A stretch of DNA of 64,000 bases from Micrococcales bacterium 72-143 (GCA_001898835.1 MKVM01000001.1:186001-250000), one strand, 5' to 3'; positions 30,869 through 42,515 are shown, counted from the stretch's first letter. Notes: generated from the letters alone by a model not told the origin. Made by a program: numbers and translations.

Positions 30869-32787
30869 GCCTCGTCTTCCTGCTCGTCGGGGCTCACGGC
30901 GCCCTCCGCGGCCGCCGATCCCAGCCTAGCGACGATGGACTCGGCGAGCTGGGGGCCGATCCCCCGCACCTCGGCGATCTCGGCGGGCGTGGCCGCGCGG
31001 AGACGACGCACGGAGCCGAAGTGGCGCAGGAGCTCCTTGGAGCGTGCGGGGCCGAGGCCCGGGATCTCGGAGAGCACGGTGCCGATGTCCGACCGCCGCT
31101 TCTGCCGTTGGAAGGTGATCGCGAATCGGTGCGCCTCGTCGCGGATGCGCTGCAGCAGGAAGAGCGCCTCGCTCCCGCGCGGGAGGATCACGGGGAACGG
31201 ATCGCCAGGCACCCACACCTCCTCGAGGCGCTTGGCGAGACCGACGAGCGGGATGTCGTCGATGCCGAGCTCGGTCAGCACGGCGGCGGCCGCGTTGACC
31301 TGCGGCTCCCCGCCGTCGACGATGATGAGGCCCGGGCGGTAGGCGAACCTCTTGCGGGGCCGCGCGCCGTCCTCGGTGTCAGGGGCGTCGTCCTCGTCGA
31401 GGCGCGCGAGCCGCCTGCGCAGCACCTGCGCCATCGACTCGGTGTCGTCGACGGTGCCGGTCACCGCGAACTTGCGGTAGTCGCTCTTCTTCGGGAGGCC
31501 GTCCTCGAAGACGACCATCGAGGCCACGACGTTGGTGCCCCCGAGGTGCGAGACGTCGTAGCACTCCATCCGCAGGGGCGCCTCGGCGAGCCCCAGCGCC
31601 TCCTGGAGCTCCGTGAGCGCCTGGCTGCGGGCCACGTAGTCGGCCGTGCGTCGCGTCTTGTAGAGCGCGAGCGCCTGCTTCGCGTTGAGGGTCGCGGTCT
31701 GCAGCACGGCGGCCTTGTCGCCGCGCTGGGCGGTCTTCAGGGTGACGGCGCTGCGCTCCCGTCGCGCGCCGAGCCACTGCTCGAGCGCGGCGGCGTCGTC
31801 GGGCAGCACCGGGACCACGATCTCCCGAGGCGGTTGCTCGGTCTCGTAGGCGGTCTCGAGCACCGACTCGACGAGCTCGCCCGAGCTGATGTCGAGCTCC
31901 TTGTCGACGACCCAGCTGCGCACCCCGCGGATGCGCCCGCCGCGCACGACGAACTGCTGCACCGCGGCGGCCAGCTCATCCTCCTCGATCCCGAAGACGT
32001 CGAGCTCGGTCGCGTCGGGCAGCACGACGGCGCTCTTCTCGAGCACGTTCTCGAGCGCCTGGATGCGGTCGCGGATCCTCGCGGCGCGCTCGTACTCGAA
32101 CGCCGCGGCGGCGTCCTTCATCTCCCGCTGGAGCAGGGTGATCACGCTGCGATCGTGGCTCGCCATGAACGCGACGAACTGGTCCACGATCTGGCGGTGC
32201 TCCTCGACCGTGACCTTCTGCGAGCACGGCCCGCCGCAGCGGCCGATCTGCCCCGGGAAGCACGGACGGCCGGTCTGCATCGCACGCTTGTAGCTCCCGT
32301 CCGAGCACGTGCGGATCGGGAAGGCCTTGATCATCAGGTCGATCGTCTCGCGCACCGCCCAGACCTTCGGGTAGGGGCCGAAGTAGCGCGCACCCGGGAT
32401 GCGATGGTTGCGGGTGACCATGACGCGCGGCGCCTCGTCGGCCAGCGTCACGACCATGTAGGGGTAGCTCTTGTCGTCGCGGAACTTGACGTTGTACGGC
32501 GGCGAGAACTCCTTGATCCAGGTGTATTCCAGCTGGAGCGCCTCGACGTCGCTCGCGACGACCGTCCACTCGACCTTGGATGCCGAGAGCACCATATGCC
32601 GGGTGCGCTCGTGGAGGCTGCGGAGCGGCTGGAAGTAGTTCGCCAACCGCTGCCGCAGGTTCACGGCCTTGCCCACGTAGAGGATGCGGCCGCCGGCATC
32701 CGTGAAGCGGTAGACGCCGGGCGCGGCGGGGATCTCCCCCGGCTTCGGGCGCCAGGGCAGCATGTCCGCGCGCGGCGCGGGTGCCAC
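30865..32787 (-). CDS. uvrC: Excinuclease ABC subunit UvrC
   Basis: A 640-aa nuclease. The GIY-YIG domain is at the N-terminus ([19 protein letters not shown]), a UVR motif near 205-240, an RNase H-like 5' incision domain in the middle ([11 protein letters not shown]), and C-terminal HhH motifs ([11 protein letters not shown]). It makes both incisions in nucleotide excision repair. GTG 32787 lies 2 bases after the uvrA stop; ATG 32763, 8 codons later, is an alternative start. Confidence 0.96.
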   Translation of the reverse strand: MAPAPRADMLPWRPKPGEIPAAPGVYRFTDAGGRILYVGKAVNLRQRLANYFQPLRSLHERTRHMVLSASKVEWTVVASDVEALQLEYTWIKEFSPPYNVKFRDDKSYPYMVVTLADEAPRVMVTRNHRIPGARYFGPYPKVWAVRETIDLMIKAFPIRTCSDGSYKRAMQTGRPCFPGQIGRCGGPCSQKVTVEEHRQIVDQFVAFMASHDRSVITLLQREMKDAAAAFEYERAARIRDRIQALENVLEKSAVVLPDATELDVFGIEEDELAAAVQQFVVRGGRIRGVRSWVVDKELDISSGELVESVLETAYETEQPPREIVVPVLPDDAAALEQWLGARRERSAVTLKTAQRGDKAAVLQTATLNAKQALALYKTRRTADYVARSQALTELQEALGLAEAPLRMECYDVSHLGGTNVVASMVVFEDGLPKKSDYRKFAVTGTVDDTESMAQVLRRRLARLDEDDAPDTEDGARPRKRFAYRPGLIIVDGGEPQVNAAAAVLTELGIDDIPLVGLAKRLEEVWVPGDPFPVILPRGSEALFLLQRIRDEAHRFAITFQRQKRRSDIGTVLSEIPGLGPARSKELLRHFGSVRRLRAATPAEIAEVRGIGPQLAESIVARLGSAAAEGAVSPDEQEDEA

Positions 32788-32789
32788 GC

Positions 32790-35708
32790 TCAGCCCGCCT
32801 TCCGGCGGCCCTGACCCGCAATCTGTTCGTTGGTGCGGGCCGCGTCGAGGAGCTCGGCGAGGAAGGCACCCGTGTGGCTCTTCGGGTTGCGGGCGACCTG
32901 CTCGGGGGTGCCCGTGGCGACGACCGTGCCGCCGCCGGACCCGCCCTCCGGGCCGAGGTCGACGATCCAGTCGGCGCTCTTGATCACATCCAGGTTGTGC
33001 TCGATCACGATGACCGAGTTGCCCTTCTCGACGAGGCCGTTCAGCACCTCCAGGAGCTTGCGGACGTCCTCGAAGTGGAGCCCGGTCGTCGGCTCGTCGA
33101 GCACGTAGACACTGCGACCGTTGGACCGCTTCTGCAGCTCGGTCGCGAGCTTGACACGCTGCGCCTCGCCGCCCGAGAGGGTCGTCGCGCTCTGCCCGAG
33201 CCGAACGTATCCGAGCCCGACGTCGACGAGGGTCTTGAGGTAGCGGTGGATCGCGGTGATCGGCTCGAAGAACTCGGCCGCCTCCGAGATCGGCATGTCG
33301 AGCACCTCGGCGATGTTCTTGCCCTTGTAGTGCACCTGCAGGGTGTCGCGGTTGTAGCGCGCGCCGTGACACACCTCGCAGACGACGTACACATCGGGCA
33401 GGAAGTTCATCTCGATCTTGATGGTGCCGTCGCCCGCGCAGTTCTCGCAGCGGCCGCCCTTGACGTTGAAGCTGAACCGGCCGGGCTGGTAGCCGCGGGC
33501 CTTCGCCTCGATCGTCTCGGAGAACAGCGTGCGGATGCGGTCGAAGACGCCCGTGTAGGTGGCCGGGTTCGACCGCGGTGTGCGTCCGATCGGCGCCTGG
33601 TCGACGTGCACGACCTTGTCGAGGTGCTCGAGCCCCGTGACGCGCTTGTGGCGCCCCGGCACCTGGCGGGCGCCGTTGAGCTGGTTGGCGAGCACCTTGT
33701 AGAGGATGTCGTTGACGAGGCTCGACTTGCCGGAGCCCGACACGCCCGTCACGGCGACGAAGGCGCCGAGCGGGAAGCTCACGGTGACGTTCTGCAGGTT
33801 GTTGGCCTGCGCGCCCTCGACCGTGAGCTGACGCTTCTTGTCGATCGGGCGTCGCGTGGTGGGCATCGCGATCGCGCGCCGGCCCGCGAGGTAGTCGCCT
33901 GTGACGGAGCCGTGGTTGTCGAGCAGCGCCTGGTAGCCGCCCGAGTGCACGACCTGGCCGCCGTGCTCCCCCGCCCCCGGCCCGATGTCGACGATCCAGT
34001 CCGCGGTGCGGATGGTGTCCTCGTCGTGCTCGACCACGATGAGCGTGTTGCCGAGGCTCTTGAGCTTCACGAGCGTCTCGATGAGGCGACGGTTGTCGCG
34101 CTGGTGCAGGCCGATCGACGGCTCGTCGAGGACGTAGAGCACCCCGGTGAGGCCGGAGCCGATCTGGGTGGCGAGCCGGATGCGCTGGGCCTCCCCGCCG
34201 GACAGCGAACCCGCGGCCCGGGCCATCGTCAGGTAGCCGAGTCCCACCTCCAGCAGGAACTCGAGGCGCAGGCGGATCTCGCGCAGCACCTGGGCGGCGA
34301 TGCGCGCCTCCCGCTCGGAGAGCTCGAGCCGCTCCATGAAGCCGTAGGAGTCGGCGAGGCTCAGCTCGGCGACGTCGGAGATGCTCTCCCCCGCGACGAG
34401 CACGGCGAGCACCTCGGGCTTGAGCCGCTTGCCCTCGCACACCGGGCACGGAACCTCGCGCAGGTACTCGCCGTAGCGCTGCTGCGACCAGTCGGACTCC
34501 GCCTCGTGGTACTTGCGCTCGATGTAGGGCATGACGCCCTCGAACCCGGTGGAGTACTTCATGGTGCGGCCGAAGCGGTTGCGCCACTGCACCGTGACCT
34601 CGAAGTCGTTGCCGTGCAGGATCGCGGTGCAGATCTCATCCGGCAGCTCGGACCACGGGGTGTCGAGGGAGAAGTCGAGGTCGCGCGCGAGGCCCTGCAG
34701 GAGCCGCTGGAAGTAGCTGTAGAGCCCCTTGCCCCCCTGGTTCCAGGGCAGGATGACGCCCTCGTTGAGCGACAGCTCGGGGTCGCCGATGACGAGGGTC
34801 GTGTCGACCGCCATCTTGGTGCCGAGGCCGGAGCACTCGGGGCACGCGCCGAACGGTGCGTTGAACGAGAAGGTGCGCGGCTCGATCTCGGTGAGCTGGA
34901 TGGGGTGACCGTTCGGGCAGGACAGCTTCTCGCTGAAGGTGCGCCTACGGCTCTTGGAGTTCTCCGGCTCGTCGACGAAGTCGATCTCGAGCACGCCGCT
35001 CGCGAGGCCGAGGGCGGTCTCGACGGAGTCGGTGAGGCGGGTGAGCAGGTCGTCGGCGGCGACGAGGCGGTCGACCACGACCGCGATGTCGTGCTTGTAC
35101 TGCTTCTTGAGGGCGGGCGGCTCGGACAGCTGCACGAGCTCGCCGTCGACGATGGCGCGGGAGTAGCCGGATGCCGAGAGCTCCTTGAAGAGGTCGACGA
35201 ACTCGCCCTTCTTCTGCGAGATCACCGGCGCGAGCACCTGGTAGCGCGTGCCGACGGGCAGCTCCATGAGCTGGTCGGCGATCTGCTGCACGGTCTGGCG
35301 CTGGATCTTCTCTCCGCAGACCGGGCAGTGCGGTTCGCCGATGCGCGCCCAGAGCAGACGCATGTAGTCGTAGATCTCGGTGATCGTGCCGACGGTCGAG
35401 CGCGGGTTGCGGTTGGTCGACTTCTGGTCGATCGAGACGGCGGGGCTCAGGCCCTCGATGAAGTCGACGTCGGGCCGGTCGACCTGGCCCAGGAACTGGC
35501 GGGCGTACGCGGAGAGCGACTCGACGTAGCGGCGCTGCCCCTCGGCGAAGATCGTGTCGAAGGCGAGGCTCGACTTGCCGGAGCCGGAGAGCCCCGTGAA
35601 GACGACCAGCGAGTCGCGCGGGATCTCGAGGTCGACGTCCTTCAGGTTGTGGACGCGGGCACCCCGAACGCTGAGCTTCTGGCTACCGGAAACAGGGGTG
35701 ATCGACAC
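32790..35708 (-). CDS. uvrA: Excinuclease ABC subunit UvrA
   Basis: A 972-aa damage-recognition ATPase with two ABC cassettes (first Walker A GLSGSGKS at 39-46; second GVSGSGKS near 650) and zinc-finger cysteines CPNGH...CPECSGLG and CENCAGDG...CEVCHGARY. Both signatures are SLSGGEAQR-type. GTG 35708 is chosen because TAGAAT ends 7 bases upstream with no leader space; ATG 35738 would put the start upstream of that promoter. It is followed by uvrC after 2 bases. Confidence 0.96.
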   Translation of the reverse strand: MSITPVSGSQKLSVRGARVHNLKDVDLEIPRDSLVVFTGLSGSGKSSLAFDTIFAEGQRRYVESLSAYARQFLGQVDRPDVDFIEGLSPAVSIDQKSTNRNPRSTVGTITEIYDYMRLLWARIGEPHCPVCGEKIQRQTVQQIADQLMELPVGTRYQVLAPVISQKKGEFVDLFKELSASGYSRAIVDGELVQLSEPPALKKQYKHDIAVVVDRLVAADDLLTRLTDSVETALGLASGVLEIDFVDEPENSKSRRRTFSEKLSCPNGHPIQLTEIEPRTFSFNAPFGACPECSGLGTKMAVDTTLVIGDPELSLNEGVILPWNQGGKGLYSYFQRLLQGLARDLDFSLDTPWSELPDEICTAILHGNDFEVTVQWRNRFGRTMKYSTGFEGVMPYIERKYHEAESDWSQQRYGEYLREVPCPVCEGKRLKPEVLAVLVAGESISDVAELSLADSYGFMERLELSEREARIAAQVLREIRLRLEFLLEVGLGYLTMARAAGSLSGGEAQRIRLATQIGSGLTGVLYVLDEPSIGLHQRDNRRLIETLVKLKSLGNTLIVVEHDEDTIRTADWIVDIGPGAGEHGGQVVHSGGYQALLDNHGSVTGDYLAGRRAIAMPTTRRPIDKKRQLTVEGAQANNLQNVTVSFPLGAFVAVTGVSGSGKSSLVNDILYKVLANQLNGARQVPGRHKRVTGLEHLDKVVHVDQAPIGRTPRSNPATYTGVFDRIRTLFSETIEAKARGYQPGRFSFNVKGGRCENCAGDGTIKIEMNFLPDVYVVCEVCHGARYNRDTLQVHYKGKNIAEVLDMPISEAAEFFEPITAIHRYLKTLVDVGLGYVRLGQSATTLSGGEAQRVKLATELQKRSNGRSVYVLDEPTTGLHFEDVRKLLEVLNGLVEKGNSVIVIEHNLDVIKSADWIVDLGPEGGSGGGTVVATGTPEQVARNPKSHTGAFLAELLDAARTNEQIAGQGRRKAG

Positions 35709-35715
35709 TGAACCG

Positions 35716-35721
35716 ATTCTA
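35716..35721 (-). promoter_or_regulatory. -10 hexamer of leaderless uvrA
   Basis: TAGAAT on the minus strand ends 7 bases before the uvrA GTG. There is no Shine-Dalgarno. No LexA box was found in the 74-base uvrB/uvrA gap. Confidence 0.55.
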
Positions 35722-35782
35722 CGGGCGGCCTCCGACATCGCGCCGGTTCGGGCGCCACCGCGCATGGCCCGCTGGTGCGCGT

Positions 35783-37861
35783 TCAGCGGACATGGCCGAC
35801 CGACTCCATCTGCCGCAGCTCCTTCTTGAGCTCGGAGAGCTCGTCGCGGAGCCGCGCGGCGAGCTCGAACTTGAGCTCGCCTGCCGCCTGGAGCATCTGC
35901 TCGTTGAGGTCGGCGATGATCGTCTCGAGCTCCGCGGCGCCTGAGGCGCCGACGCCCTCGCGCCGCAGGTTGGGGGTCGGCGAGCGGCGCTTCGAGCCGT
36001 CCTGGCCGCTGCGACCCGCGAGCAGCTTCGCCGTGTCGGCCTCCTCGCGTGCGAGCACCTCGGTGATGTCGGCGATGCGCTTGCGCAGCGGCTGCGGGTC
36101 GATGCCGTGCTCCACGTTGTACGCCACCTGCTTCTCGCGGCGCCGGTTCGTCTCGTCGATCGCGATCCTCATCGAGTCGGTGAGCTGGTCGGCGTACATG
36201 TGCACCTCGCCCGAGACGTTGCGGGCCGCACGGCCGATCGTCTGGATGAGCGAGGTCGAGCTGCGCAGGAAGCCCTCCTTGTCGGCGTCGAGGATCGCCA
36301 CGAGGGACACCTCGGGCAGGTCGAGGCCCTCGCGCAGCAGGTTGATGCCCACGAGCACGTCGTAGACACCCGCACGTAGCTCCGTCAGCAGCTCGACGCG
36401 CCGGAGGGTGTCGACATCCGCGTGCAGGTAGCGCACCCGCACCCCCGCCTCGGTGAGGTAGTCGGTGAGCTCCTCGGCCATCTTCTTCGTGAGAGTCGTG
36501 ACCAGCACGCGCTCGTCGCGCTCGGCGCGGAGACGGATCTCCTCGAGCAGGTCGTCGATCTGCCCCTTCGAGGGCTTCACGACGATCTGCGGGTCGACGA
36601 GGCCGGTGGGGCGGATGATCTGCTCGACCACGCCGTCGCCCATCGAGAGCTCGTAGCGCCCGGGCGTCGCCGAGAGGTACACCTTCTGCCCCACGCGGTC
36701 GAGGAACTCCTCCCAGCGCAGCGGGCGGTTGTCGAGCGCGCTCGGCAGCCGGAACCCGTGCTCGACGAGCGTGCGCTTGCGGCTCGCGTCGCCCTCGTAC
36801 ATCGCGCCGATCTGCGGAACGGTCACGTGGGACTCGTCGATCACGACGAGGAAGTCGTCGGGGAAGTAGTCGAGCAGCGTGTTGGGCGGCTCCCCCGCCT
36901 GCCGACCGTCGATGTGCCGCGAGTAGTTCTCGATGCCGTTGCAGAATCCGATCTGCTCCATCATCTCGAGGTCGAACCCCGTACGCATGCGCAACCGCTG
37001 GGCCTCCAGCAGCTTGCCCTGCTTCTCGAGCTCGGGGAGGCGCTCGGCGAGCTCCTCCTTGATCGAGCGGATGGCGCGGTGCATCGCCTCCGGGCTCGCG
37101 GCGTAGTGCGTGGCCGGGAAGATCGACACGGCATCCATCTGCTTCACGACGTCGCCCGTGAGCGGGTGCAGGGCGTAGAGCGCCTCGATCTCGTCGCCGA
37201 ACATCTCGATGCGCACCGCGAGCTCCTCGTAGACCGGGATGATCTCGATCGTGTCGCCGCGCACGCGGAACTTGCCGCGCGAGAAGTCGACGTCGTTGCG
37301 CTCGTACTGCATGTTGATGAAGCCCCGGATGAGGCGGTCGCGCGAGATGCGGTCGCCCACCTGGAGCGCCACCATCGCGCCGAGGTACTCCTCGGCGGCG
37401 CCGAGGCCGTAGATGCACGAGACGGTCGAGACCACGACCACGTCGCGGCGGCTGAGGAGCGAGTTGGTCGTGGAGTGCCGCAGCCGCTCGACCTCCGCGT
37501 TGATCGACGAGTCCTTCTCGATGAAGGTGTCGGTCTGGGGGACGTACGCCTCGGGCTGGTAGTAGTCGTAGTAGCTGACGAAGTACTCGACGGCGTTGTT
37601 CGGCATCAGCTCGCGGAACTCGTTGGCGAGCTGCGCGGCGAGGGTCTTGTTGTGCGCGAGCACGAGGGTGGGGCGCTGCACCTGCTCGATGAGCCAGGCG
37701 GTGGTCGCGGACTTGCCGGTACCTGTCGCGCCGAGCAGCACGATGTCGCTCTCGCCGGCCTGCACCCTGTGGGCGAGCTCGGCGATCGCGGCGGGCTGGT
37801 CGCCGCTCGGGGTGTACTCGGAGATGACCTCGAACGGACGCACGGAACGCGTCGGCTGCAT
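35783..37861 (-). CDS. uvrB: Excinuclease ABC subunit UvrB
   Basis: A 692-aa helicase-fold protein. Walker A is GATGTGKS (44-51), the DNA-clamping beta-hairpin region contains [12 protein letters not shown], helicase motifs include DESH and QTIGRAARN, and a UVR motif lies at the C-terminus (about 652-688). It loads onto damage with UvrA and recruits UvrC. Start ATG 37861 is 6 bases after a TAGGCT -10, so the mRNA is probably leaderless. Confidence 0.97.
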   Translation of the reverse strand: MQPTRSVRPFEVISEYTPSGDQPAAIAELAHRVQAGESDIVLLGATGTGKSATTAWLIEQVQRPTLVLAHNKTLAAQLANEFRELMPNNAVEYFVSYYDYYQPEAYVPQTDTFIEKDSSINAEVERLRHSTTNSLLSRRDVVVVSTVSCIYGLGAAEEYLGAMVALQVGDRISRDRLIRGFINMQYERNDVDFSRGKFRVRGDTIEIIPVYEELAVRIEMFGDEIEALYALHPLTGDVVKQMDAVSIFPATHYAASPEAMHRAIRSIKEELAERLPELEKQGKLLEAQRLRMRTGFDLEMMEQIGFCNGIENYSRHIDGRQAGEPPNTLLDYFPDDFLVVIDESHVTVPQIGAMYEGDASRKRTLVEHGFRLPSALDNRPLRWEEFLDRVGQKVYLSATPGRYELSMGDGVVEQIIRPTGLVDPQIVVKPSKGQIDDLLEEIRLRAERDERVLVTTLTKKMAEELTDYLTEAGVRVRYLHADVDTLRRVELLTELRAGVYDVLVGINLLREGLDLPEVSLVAILDADKEGFLRSSTSLIQTIGRAARNVSGEVHMYADQLTDSMRIAIDETNRRREKQVAYNVEHGIDPQPLRKRIADITEVLAREEADTAKLLAGRSGQDGSKRRSPTPNLRREGVGASGAAELETIIADLNEQMLQAAGELKFELAARLRDELSELKKELRQMESVGHVR

Positions 37862-37867
37862 GGGTCC

Positions 37868-37873
37868 AGCCTA
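37868..37873 (-). promoter_or_regulatory. -10 of uvrB overlapping the coaE stop codon
   Basis: TAGGCT (minus, 37873-37868) ends 6 bases before the uvrB ATG. Its first three bases are the TAG stop of coaE. Confidence 0.6.
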
Positions 37874-38488
37874 GGCACGGCCTCCGACACCGCGCAGGGT
37901 CGACCAGAGCGCATCCACCTGGGCGAGCGTCTCCTCCAGGGTGCCGCTCGCGTCGATGACGTCGTGCGCGATCGCGAGCCGCGCCGACTCGGGCGCCTGC
38001 GAGGCGATGCGGCGCCGGGCCTCGCCCTCGTCCATGCCGCGCAGCTCCACGAGCCGGCGGACACGGGTCTCCTCGTCGGCGCTCACCGCGACGACCCTAT
38101 CGAACTCGTCGGCCCGCCCCTCGCCGCGCTCGTTCACCAGCAGCGGCACGTCGTAGACCACGATCGCCTCCGGATCCGCCGCGCGCGCGGCCGCGAACAG
38201 CTCACGCGAGCGCTCGCCCACCGCCGGATGCGTGATCGCGTTGAGCGTCGCGCGGGCCCGCTCGTCGCCGAACACGATCGCGCCCAGTGCGCCGCGGTCG
38301 AGGCTGCCGTCCGCCGCGATGACCCGCGGGCCGAACTCCTCGGCGATCCGGGCCAGCGCCGCGGTTCCCGGCTCCACGACCTCGCGCGCGATGACATCCG
38401 CGTCGACGACGACCGCGCCGAGCTCCGAGAGCCGCCGCGCGACCGTCGACTTGCCGGAGGCGATGCCTCCCGTGAGCGCCACGAGCAT
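37871..38488 (-). CDS. coaE: Dephospho-CoA kinase
   Basis: A 205-aa P-loop kinase with GGIASGKST at 7-15 and the LID/CoA segment DVPLLVNE near the middle. It phosphorylates dephospho-CoA in the last step of CoA synthesis. The start ATG is 6 bases after a weak CACGAT hexamer, consistent with the local leaderless pattern, though a run of G also precedes it. The gene neighbourhood rpsA-coaE-uvrB is conserved in actinobacteria. Confidence 0.95.
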   Translation of the reverse strand: MLVALTGGIASGKSTVARRLSELGAVVVDADVIAREVVEPGTAALARIAEEFGPRVIAADGSLDRGALGAIVFGDERARATLNAITHPAVGERSRELFAAARAADPEAIVVYDVPLLVNERGEGRADEFDRVVAVSADEETRVRRLVELRGMDEGEARRRIASQAPESARLAIAHDVIDASGTLEETLAQVDALWSTLRGVGGRA

Positions 38489-38592
38489 CCCCCCATCGTG
38501 GCAGGCCCGCGTGCCGACCGCTGCCGCGTTACGCCCGACTGGAGACGGCGGTCGCGTGCCGGGAGGGGCTGCGGCGTCCGATGCCCCGCCCG

Positions 38593-38598
38593 TACGAT
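38593..38598 (+). promoter_or_regulatory. -10 hexamer of leaderless DUF4126 gene
   Basis: TACGAT ends 6 bases before ATG 38605. There is no Shine-Dalgarno in the spacer gtcgac. The longer open frame starting at ATG 38581 would begin upstream of this promoter. Confidence 0.55.
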
Positions 38599-38604
38599 GT
38601 CGAC

Positions 38605-39225
38605 ATGCTCGAGCTGCTCACCGGTGCCGGACTCGCGGCCGCCGCGGGACTCAACGCCTACATCCCGCTGCTCGTGATGGGGCTCGCCGCGCGGTTCGAC
38701 TGGATCGGGCTGCCGAGCGGATGGACGTGGCTGTCGAACGAGTGGGTGCTCGTCATCATCGGCGTGCTGCTGGTCGTCGAGATCGTCGCCGACAAGGTGC
38801 CGGCGGTCGACAGCGTCAACGACTGGATCCAGACCGTCGTGCGTCCGGCATCCGGGGGCATCGTGTTCGCGGGCGGCATCGGAACCGAGACGGTGGCCGT
38901 CGACGACCCGGGGAGCTTCTTCACCTCGGGAGCATGGATCCCGATCGCGATCGGCATCGGGCTCGCGCTGCTCGTGCACCTCGGCAAGATGGCGGTCCGG
39001 CCCGTCGCGAACCTCGCCACCGGCGGCGTCGCGGCTCCCGTGCTGAGCACCGCGGAGGACGGCGCGAGCCTGGTCATGGTGATCCTCGCCCTCGTCGCGC
39101 CCATCCTCGTGCTGCTGGGCCTCGGCCTCATGGTGCTGGGATTCGTGCTGCTGGTGCGCCGCATGCGCCGTCGCCGCCGGGAGCGCGCCGCCGTCGCCGC
39201 GACGCCGCCCGAGTTCCTCCGCTAG
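38605..39225 (+). CDS. DUF4126 family membrane protein
   Basis: A 206-aa integral membrane protein. The N-terminal LLTGAGLAAAAGLNAYIPLL is typical of DUF4126, and about four to five hydrophobic segments follow, ending in a basic RRMRRRRRERA tail. Function is unknown. It is transcribed alone from its own probable leaderless promoter, convergent with rpsA and divergent from coaE. Confidence 0.88.
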   Translation: MLELLTGAGLAAAAGLNAYIPLLVMGLAARFDWIGLPSGWTWLSNEWVLVIIGVLLVVEIVADKVPAVDSVNDWIQTVVRPASGGIVFAGGIGTETVAVDDPGSFFTSGAWIPIAIGIGLALLVHLGKMAVRPVANLATGGVAAPVLSTAEDGASLVMVILALVAPILVLLGLGLMVLGFVLLVRRMRRRRRERAAVAATPPEFLR

Positions 39226-39289
39226 CCCGGTCTCGAGACGCGTCCGCCTCGCGGATGCACTTCGGTCACCGCTGCAGGCCCGGAACGGC

Positions 39290-39321
39290 GGATGGCCGGC
39301 CCCCGAGGGGACCGGCCATCC
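39290..39321. terminator. Bidirectional terminator between DUF4126 gene and rpsA
   Basis: A perfect 10-bp stem GGATGGCCGG / CCGGCCATCC (39290-39299, 39312-39321), with an inner CCCC-ga-GGGG that nearly extends it. It lies between convergent genes, 65 bases after the DUF4126 stop and 19 bases beyond the rpsA stop. Confidence 0.75.
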
Positions 39322-39339
39322 GGACGGGAGCGCGATCGC

Positions 39340-40800
39340 TCAGGAGTTGCTGCTGAGCTTCTCGCGCAGCGCCGCGAGCGACTCGTCGTCGGCGAGCGTG
39401 CCGCTGATCGAGCCCTCCGACGAGAACGAGTTGCCCGACGGACGCGCCTCGAGCTCGGCCTCGGTCTCCTCGGCCGCGAGGATCTGCTTCTTGTGGGCCT
39501 CCCAGCGGGCCTGGGCGGCCGCGTACTCGGCCTCCCACGCGTCGCGCTGGGCCTCGAAGCCCTCGAGCCACTCGCCCGAGGTCGGGTCGAAGCCCTCCGG
39601 GTACTTGTAGTTGCCCTGCTCGTCGTACTCGGTGACCATGCCGTACAGAGCGGCGAGGCCCGAGTCGAACTCGGTGTTGTGCGGGTCGATGCCCTCGTTG
39701 GCCTGCTTGAGGCTCAGCGAGATGCGGCGACGCTCGAGGTCGATGTCGATGACCTTGACGAACACCTCGTCGCCGACCGACACGACCTGCTCGGCGAGCT
39801 CGACGTGCTTGCCCGACAGCTCCGAGATGTGCACGAGGCCCTCGATGCCGTCCGCGACGCGCACGAACGCGCCGAACGGGACGAGCTTGGTGACCTTGCC
39901 CGGCGCGATCTGGCCGATCGCGTGGGTGCGGGCGAAGACCTGCCACGGGTCCTCCTGGGTCGCCTTGAGCGAGAGCGACACGCGCTCACGGTCGAGGTCG
40001 ACCTCGAGGATCTCGACGGTGACCTCCTGGCCCACCTCGACGACCTCGGACGCGTGCTCGATGTGCTTCCACGAGAGCTCCGAGACGTGCACGAGGCCGT
40101 CCACGCCGCCGAGGTCGACGAACGCGCCGAAGTTGACGATCGAGGACACGACGCCCTTGCGGACCTGGCCCTTCTGGAGGTTGTTGAGGAAGGTCGAACG
40201 CGACTCCGACTGCGTCTGCTCGAGCAGCGCGCGGCGGCTCAGCACGACGTTGTTGCGGTTCTTGTCGAGCTCGAGGATCTTCGCCTCGATCTCCTGGCCG
40301 AGGTACGGCGTGAGGTCGCGGACGCGGCGCAGCTCGATGAGCGAGGCCGGCAGGAAGCCGCGGAGGCCGATGTCGACGATCAGGCCGCCCTTGACGACCT
40401 CGATGACCGAACCGGTCACGACGCCATCGGAATCCTTGATCTTCTCGACGTCGCCCCAGGCGCGCTCGTACTGGGCGCGCTTCTTGGACAGGATGAGGCG
40501 ACCCTCCTTGTCCTCCTTCTGGAGGACGAGCGCCTCGACGCTGTCGCCGACCGAGACGACCTCGGTCGGGTCCACGTCGTGCTTGATGGAGAGCTCGCGC
40601 GAGGGGATGACACCCTCGGTCTTGTAGCCGACGTCGAGGAGGACCTCGTCGCGGTCGATCTTGACGACGGTGCCTTCGATGAGGTCTCCGTCGTTGAAGA
40701 ACTTGAGGGTCAGTTCGACCGCGGCCAGGAAGTCTTCAGCAGATCCGATGTCGTTGATGGCGACCTGCTTGGTAGCCGAGGCGGTCGTTGCGGTAGTCAT
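39340..40800 (-). CDS. rpsA: 30S ribosomal protein S1
   Basis: A 486-aa RNA-binding protein with four S1 domains (about 35-105, 120-190, 205-280, 295-370), the last two with GAFV-DGLVH and HVSELSW-type cores, and an acidic C-terminal tail. S1 supports translation of leadered mRNAs. ATG 40800 ([12 protein letters not shown]) matches homologues; GGAG is 10 bases upstream. A long leader starts at a TAGTCT -10 overlapping the stop of the upstream SDR gene. Confidence 0.96.
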   Translation of the reverse strand: MTTATTASATKQVAINDIGSAEDFLAAVELTLKFFNDGDLIEGTVVKIDRDEVLLDVGYKTEGVIPSRELSIKHDVDPTEVVSVGDSVEALVLQKEDKEGRLILSKKRAQYERAWGDVEKIKDSDGVVTGSVIEVVKGGLIVDIGLRGFLPASLIELRRVRDLTPYLGQEIEAKILELDKNRNNVVLSRRALLEQTQSESRSTFLNNLQKGQVRKGVVSSIVNFGAFVDLGGVDGLVHVSELSWKHIEHASEVVEVGQEVTVEILEVDLDRERVSLSLKATQEDPWQVFARTHAIGQIAPGKVTKLVPFGAFVRVADGIEGLVHISELSGKHVELAEQVVSVGDEVFVKVIDIDLERRRISLSLKQANEGIDPHNTEFDSGLAALYGMVTEYDEQGNYKYPEGFDPTSGEWLEGFEAQRDAWEAEYAAAQARWEAHKKQILAAEETEAELEARPSGNSFSSEGSISGTLADDESLAALREKLSSNS

Positions 40801-40883
40801 GTAGTGGGTGCTCCGGAGGATGGACATGTCGGGGCCCGAGGAGCGATGAAGCCGGGGTGCTCCGCGGGCACGCGGATAGGGAT

Positions 40884-40908
40884 GTCACGAAAGTGACTCT
40901 CCAGACTA
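40884..40908 (-). promoter_or_regulatory. rpsA promoter and leader hairpin
   Basis: TAGTCT (minus, 40908-40903) begins with the TAG stop of the TIGR01777 gene. A GTCAC-tttc-GTGAC hairpin follows (40897-40884) at the predicted 5' end of a leader of about 95 bases, which could affect stability or autoregulation. Confidence 0.5.
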
Positions 40909-41889
40909 CCGCACTCCCCTGCGTTCTGCGACGATGTCGCGGATCGCCGGGCCGAGCTCCGGGTAGCGGAACGCGTAGCCCGCCCCCAGCAGTCGCTCCG
41001 GCAGCACCCAGCGGCTCTTGAGCAGCAGCTCGGTCTCGGTGCGGATGAGCCAGGCCCCCACCTCGAGCACGGGGCGCGGGGCGGGGACGCCGAACGGCAT
41101 CCCGAGCGCCTTCCGGATCGTGCGCATGAGCTCGACGCCCGTCACCGGGTCGGGGGCGGATAGGTTGACGACGCCGTCGAGGTCGGCGCGGCGCTCGAGG
41201 AAGTCGATGGCGCCGGCCACGTCGTCGAGGTGGATCCAGCTGAACATCTGGCGACCCCACCGCGCGCGGAACTCGTGCTGGGTCCCCGCCTCGCGGCGGG
41301 CGCGCGTCGAGAACCAGGGCGTGTCCCACTGCGGCCCGCCGAGAGCGAAGCGGGCGAGCCGCAGCAGCGGCACGAGCGCGCTGCCGTCGCCAAGCACGAT
41401 CGCCGTGCGGATGGCGACACGGCGCGTCTCGGGAACCTCGGCGGCGAAGAACGCCTCCTCCCAGGCTTTCGCGACCGAGACGGAGAACCCGGTACCGAGC
41501 TCCCCCGTCGACTCGGTCTGCGGGTGATCCTCGGCGTGGCGGTAGATCGTGGCGGTCGAGGAGTTGATCCACGTCGGGGGCGGCGCCGCGCAGGAGGCGA
41601 CCGCGCGGCCGAGCTCCGCTGTCGTCTCCACGCGTGACCGCAGGATCTCCGCGCGATTCTCCGCTCCGTAGCGGCAGTTCACGCTCTTGCCCGCGAGGTT
41701 CACGAGCAGGGCGCTGCCGTCGAGCAGCCGCCGCATGCCGTCGGTGTCGCCCCAGCCTGCGTCCGCGGCCCCGCGTCCGATCGTGCGCACCTCGCGGCCC
41801 GCGGCGCGCCATCCCTCGACGAGGAAGCGGCCCATGAAGCCCGACGCGCCCGCGACGACGACCGGGCCGCTCGCCGCCTCCGCGCTCAC
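40906..41889 (-). CDS. TIGR01777 family SDR epimerase
   Basis: A 327-aa atypical SDR. The N-terminal nucleotide motif is GASGFMGRFL, with NLAGKSVNCRYG and a C-terminal PERLLGAGYAFRYPE, both typical of TIGR01777 (YfcH-type) proteins. It belongs to an NAD(P)-binding epimerase family with unknown substrate. GTG start overlaps the DUF4166 stop (GTGA). DUF4166 is known as a fusion partner of this SDR family, supporting a joint role. Confidence 0.9.
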   Translation of the reverse strand: MSAEAASGPVVVAGASGFMGRFLVEGWRAAGREVRTIGRGAADAGWGDTDGMRRLLDGSALLVNLAGKSVNCRYGAENRAEILRSRVETTAELGRAVASCAAPPPTWINSSTATIYRHAEDHPQTESTGELGTGFSVSVAKAWEEAFFAAEVPETRRVAIRTAIVLGDGSALVPLLRLARFALGGPQWDTPWFSTRARREAGTQHEFRARWGRQMFSWIHLDDVAGAIDFLERRADLDGVVNLSAPDPVTGVELMRTIRKALGMPFGVPAPRPVLEVGAWLIRTETELLLKSRWVLPERLLGAGYAFRYPELGPAIRDIVAERRGVR

Positions 41890-42515
41890 GCGAACCCCGG
41901 GGCGACCTGCTCGACCCGGTAGTCGAACGCGCCCGCGTACTCGTAGGCGCGCCCGACGAGCGGCAGGTCGAGGGTGAGCGAGACGTGCTGGCGCCCGTCG
42001 GGGAGGGTGCGCTCGCGCACCGTCACGCGCGGCGACCAGCTCGCCGGCAGCGAGAAGCGGAGGCCCAGCATCCGGATGCCGACACGACCCGAGTCGATAC
42101 GCAGCCCGCCCTCCTCGGGCGCCACGTGCATCTCGGCGACGACCCGCTCCCCCGCCCCGAGGCGCTGGCGCAGACCCCGGGACGTCCAGATGATGCGGTC
42201 GGTCATCGTGCGGTCGCCACCGGCGAAGCGGAAGCGGCGCACCGCGACGAGGCCGTGCGGCGTCGGCACGTTGACGATCGTGAAGGGCACCTCACGCTCC
42301 CACACGGGCCAGACGATGTTCCACCGGCCCAACACGGCGAGCAGCGGCCAGAGCCAGACGCGCGGGGTGCCGACGGTCGTGAACACGCCCTCGCCGATGC
42401 CGTGGGCGCCGTACGGCACGCCGCCGAAGTAGGCCTGGAGGGCGGGCGACAGCTGCTCGACGCGGTCGCCGAGCGCGGCGGCCCAGGGCGCCCCCGGATG
42501 CGCGGGGCGCGTCAC
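41886..42515 (-). CDS. DUF4166 domain protein
   Basis: A 209-aa soluble protein matching DUF4166 (QAYFGGVPYGAHGIGEGVF near 28-46; then a beta-rich second half). Function is unknown; the domain is often fused to TIGR01777 SDRs, encoded here by the next gene. GTG 42515 overlaps the DUF885 stop (GTGA), so the three genes are coupled. Confidence 0.85.
   Translation of the reverse strand: MTRPAHPGAPWAAALGDRVEQLSPALQAYFGGVPYGAHGIGEGVFTTVGTPRVWLWPLLAVLGRWNIVWPVWEREVPFTIVNVPTPHGLVAVRRFRFAGGDRTMTDRIIWTSRGLRQRLGAGERVVAEMHVAPEEGGLRIDSGRVGIRMLGLRFSLPASWSPRVTVRERTLPDGRQHVSLTLDLPLVGRAYEYAGAFDYRVEQVAPGFA

Noticed and set aside
35709-35738. ATG 35738 as the uvrA start
   Set aside because: It lies upstream of the TAGAAT hexamer and adds ten residues not expected from the family. 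GTG 35708 fits the promoter spacing better.
35709-37880. LexA boxes upstream of uvrA or uvrB
   Set aside because: I looked for CGAAC-N4-GTTCG-like sites in both start regions and found none. The only good match in the window is at the HNH gene.
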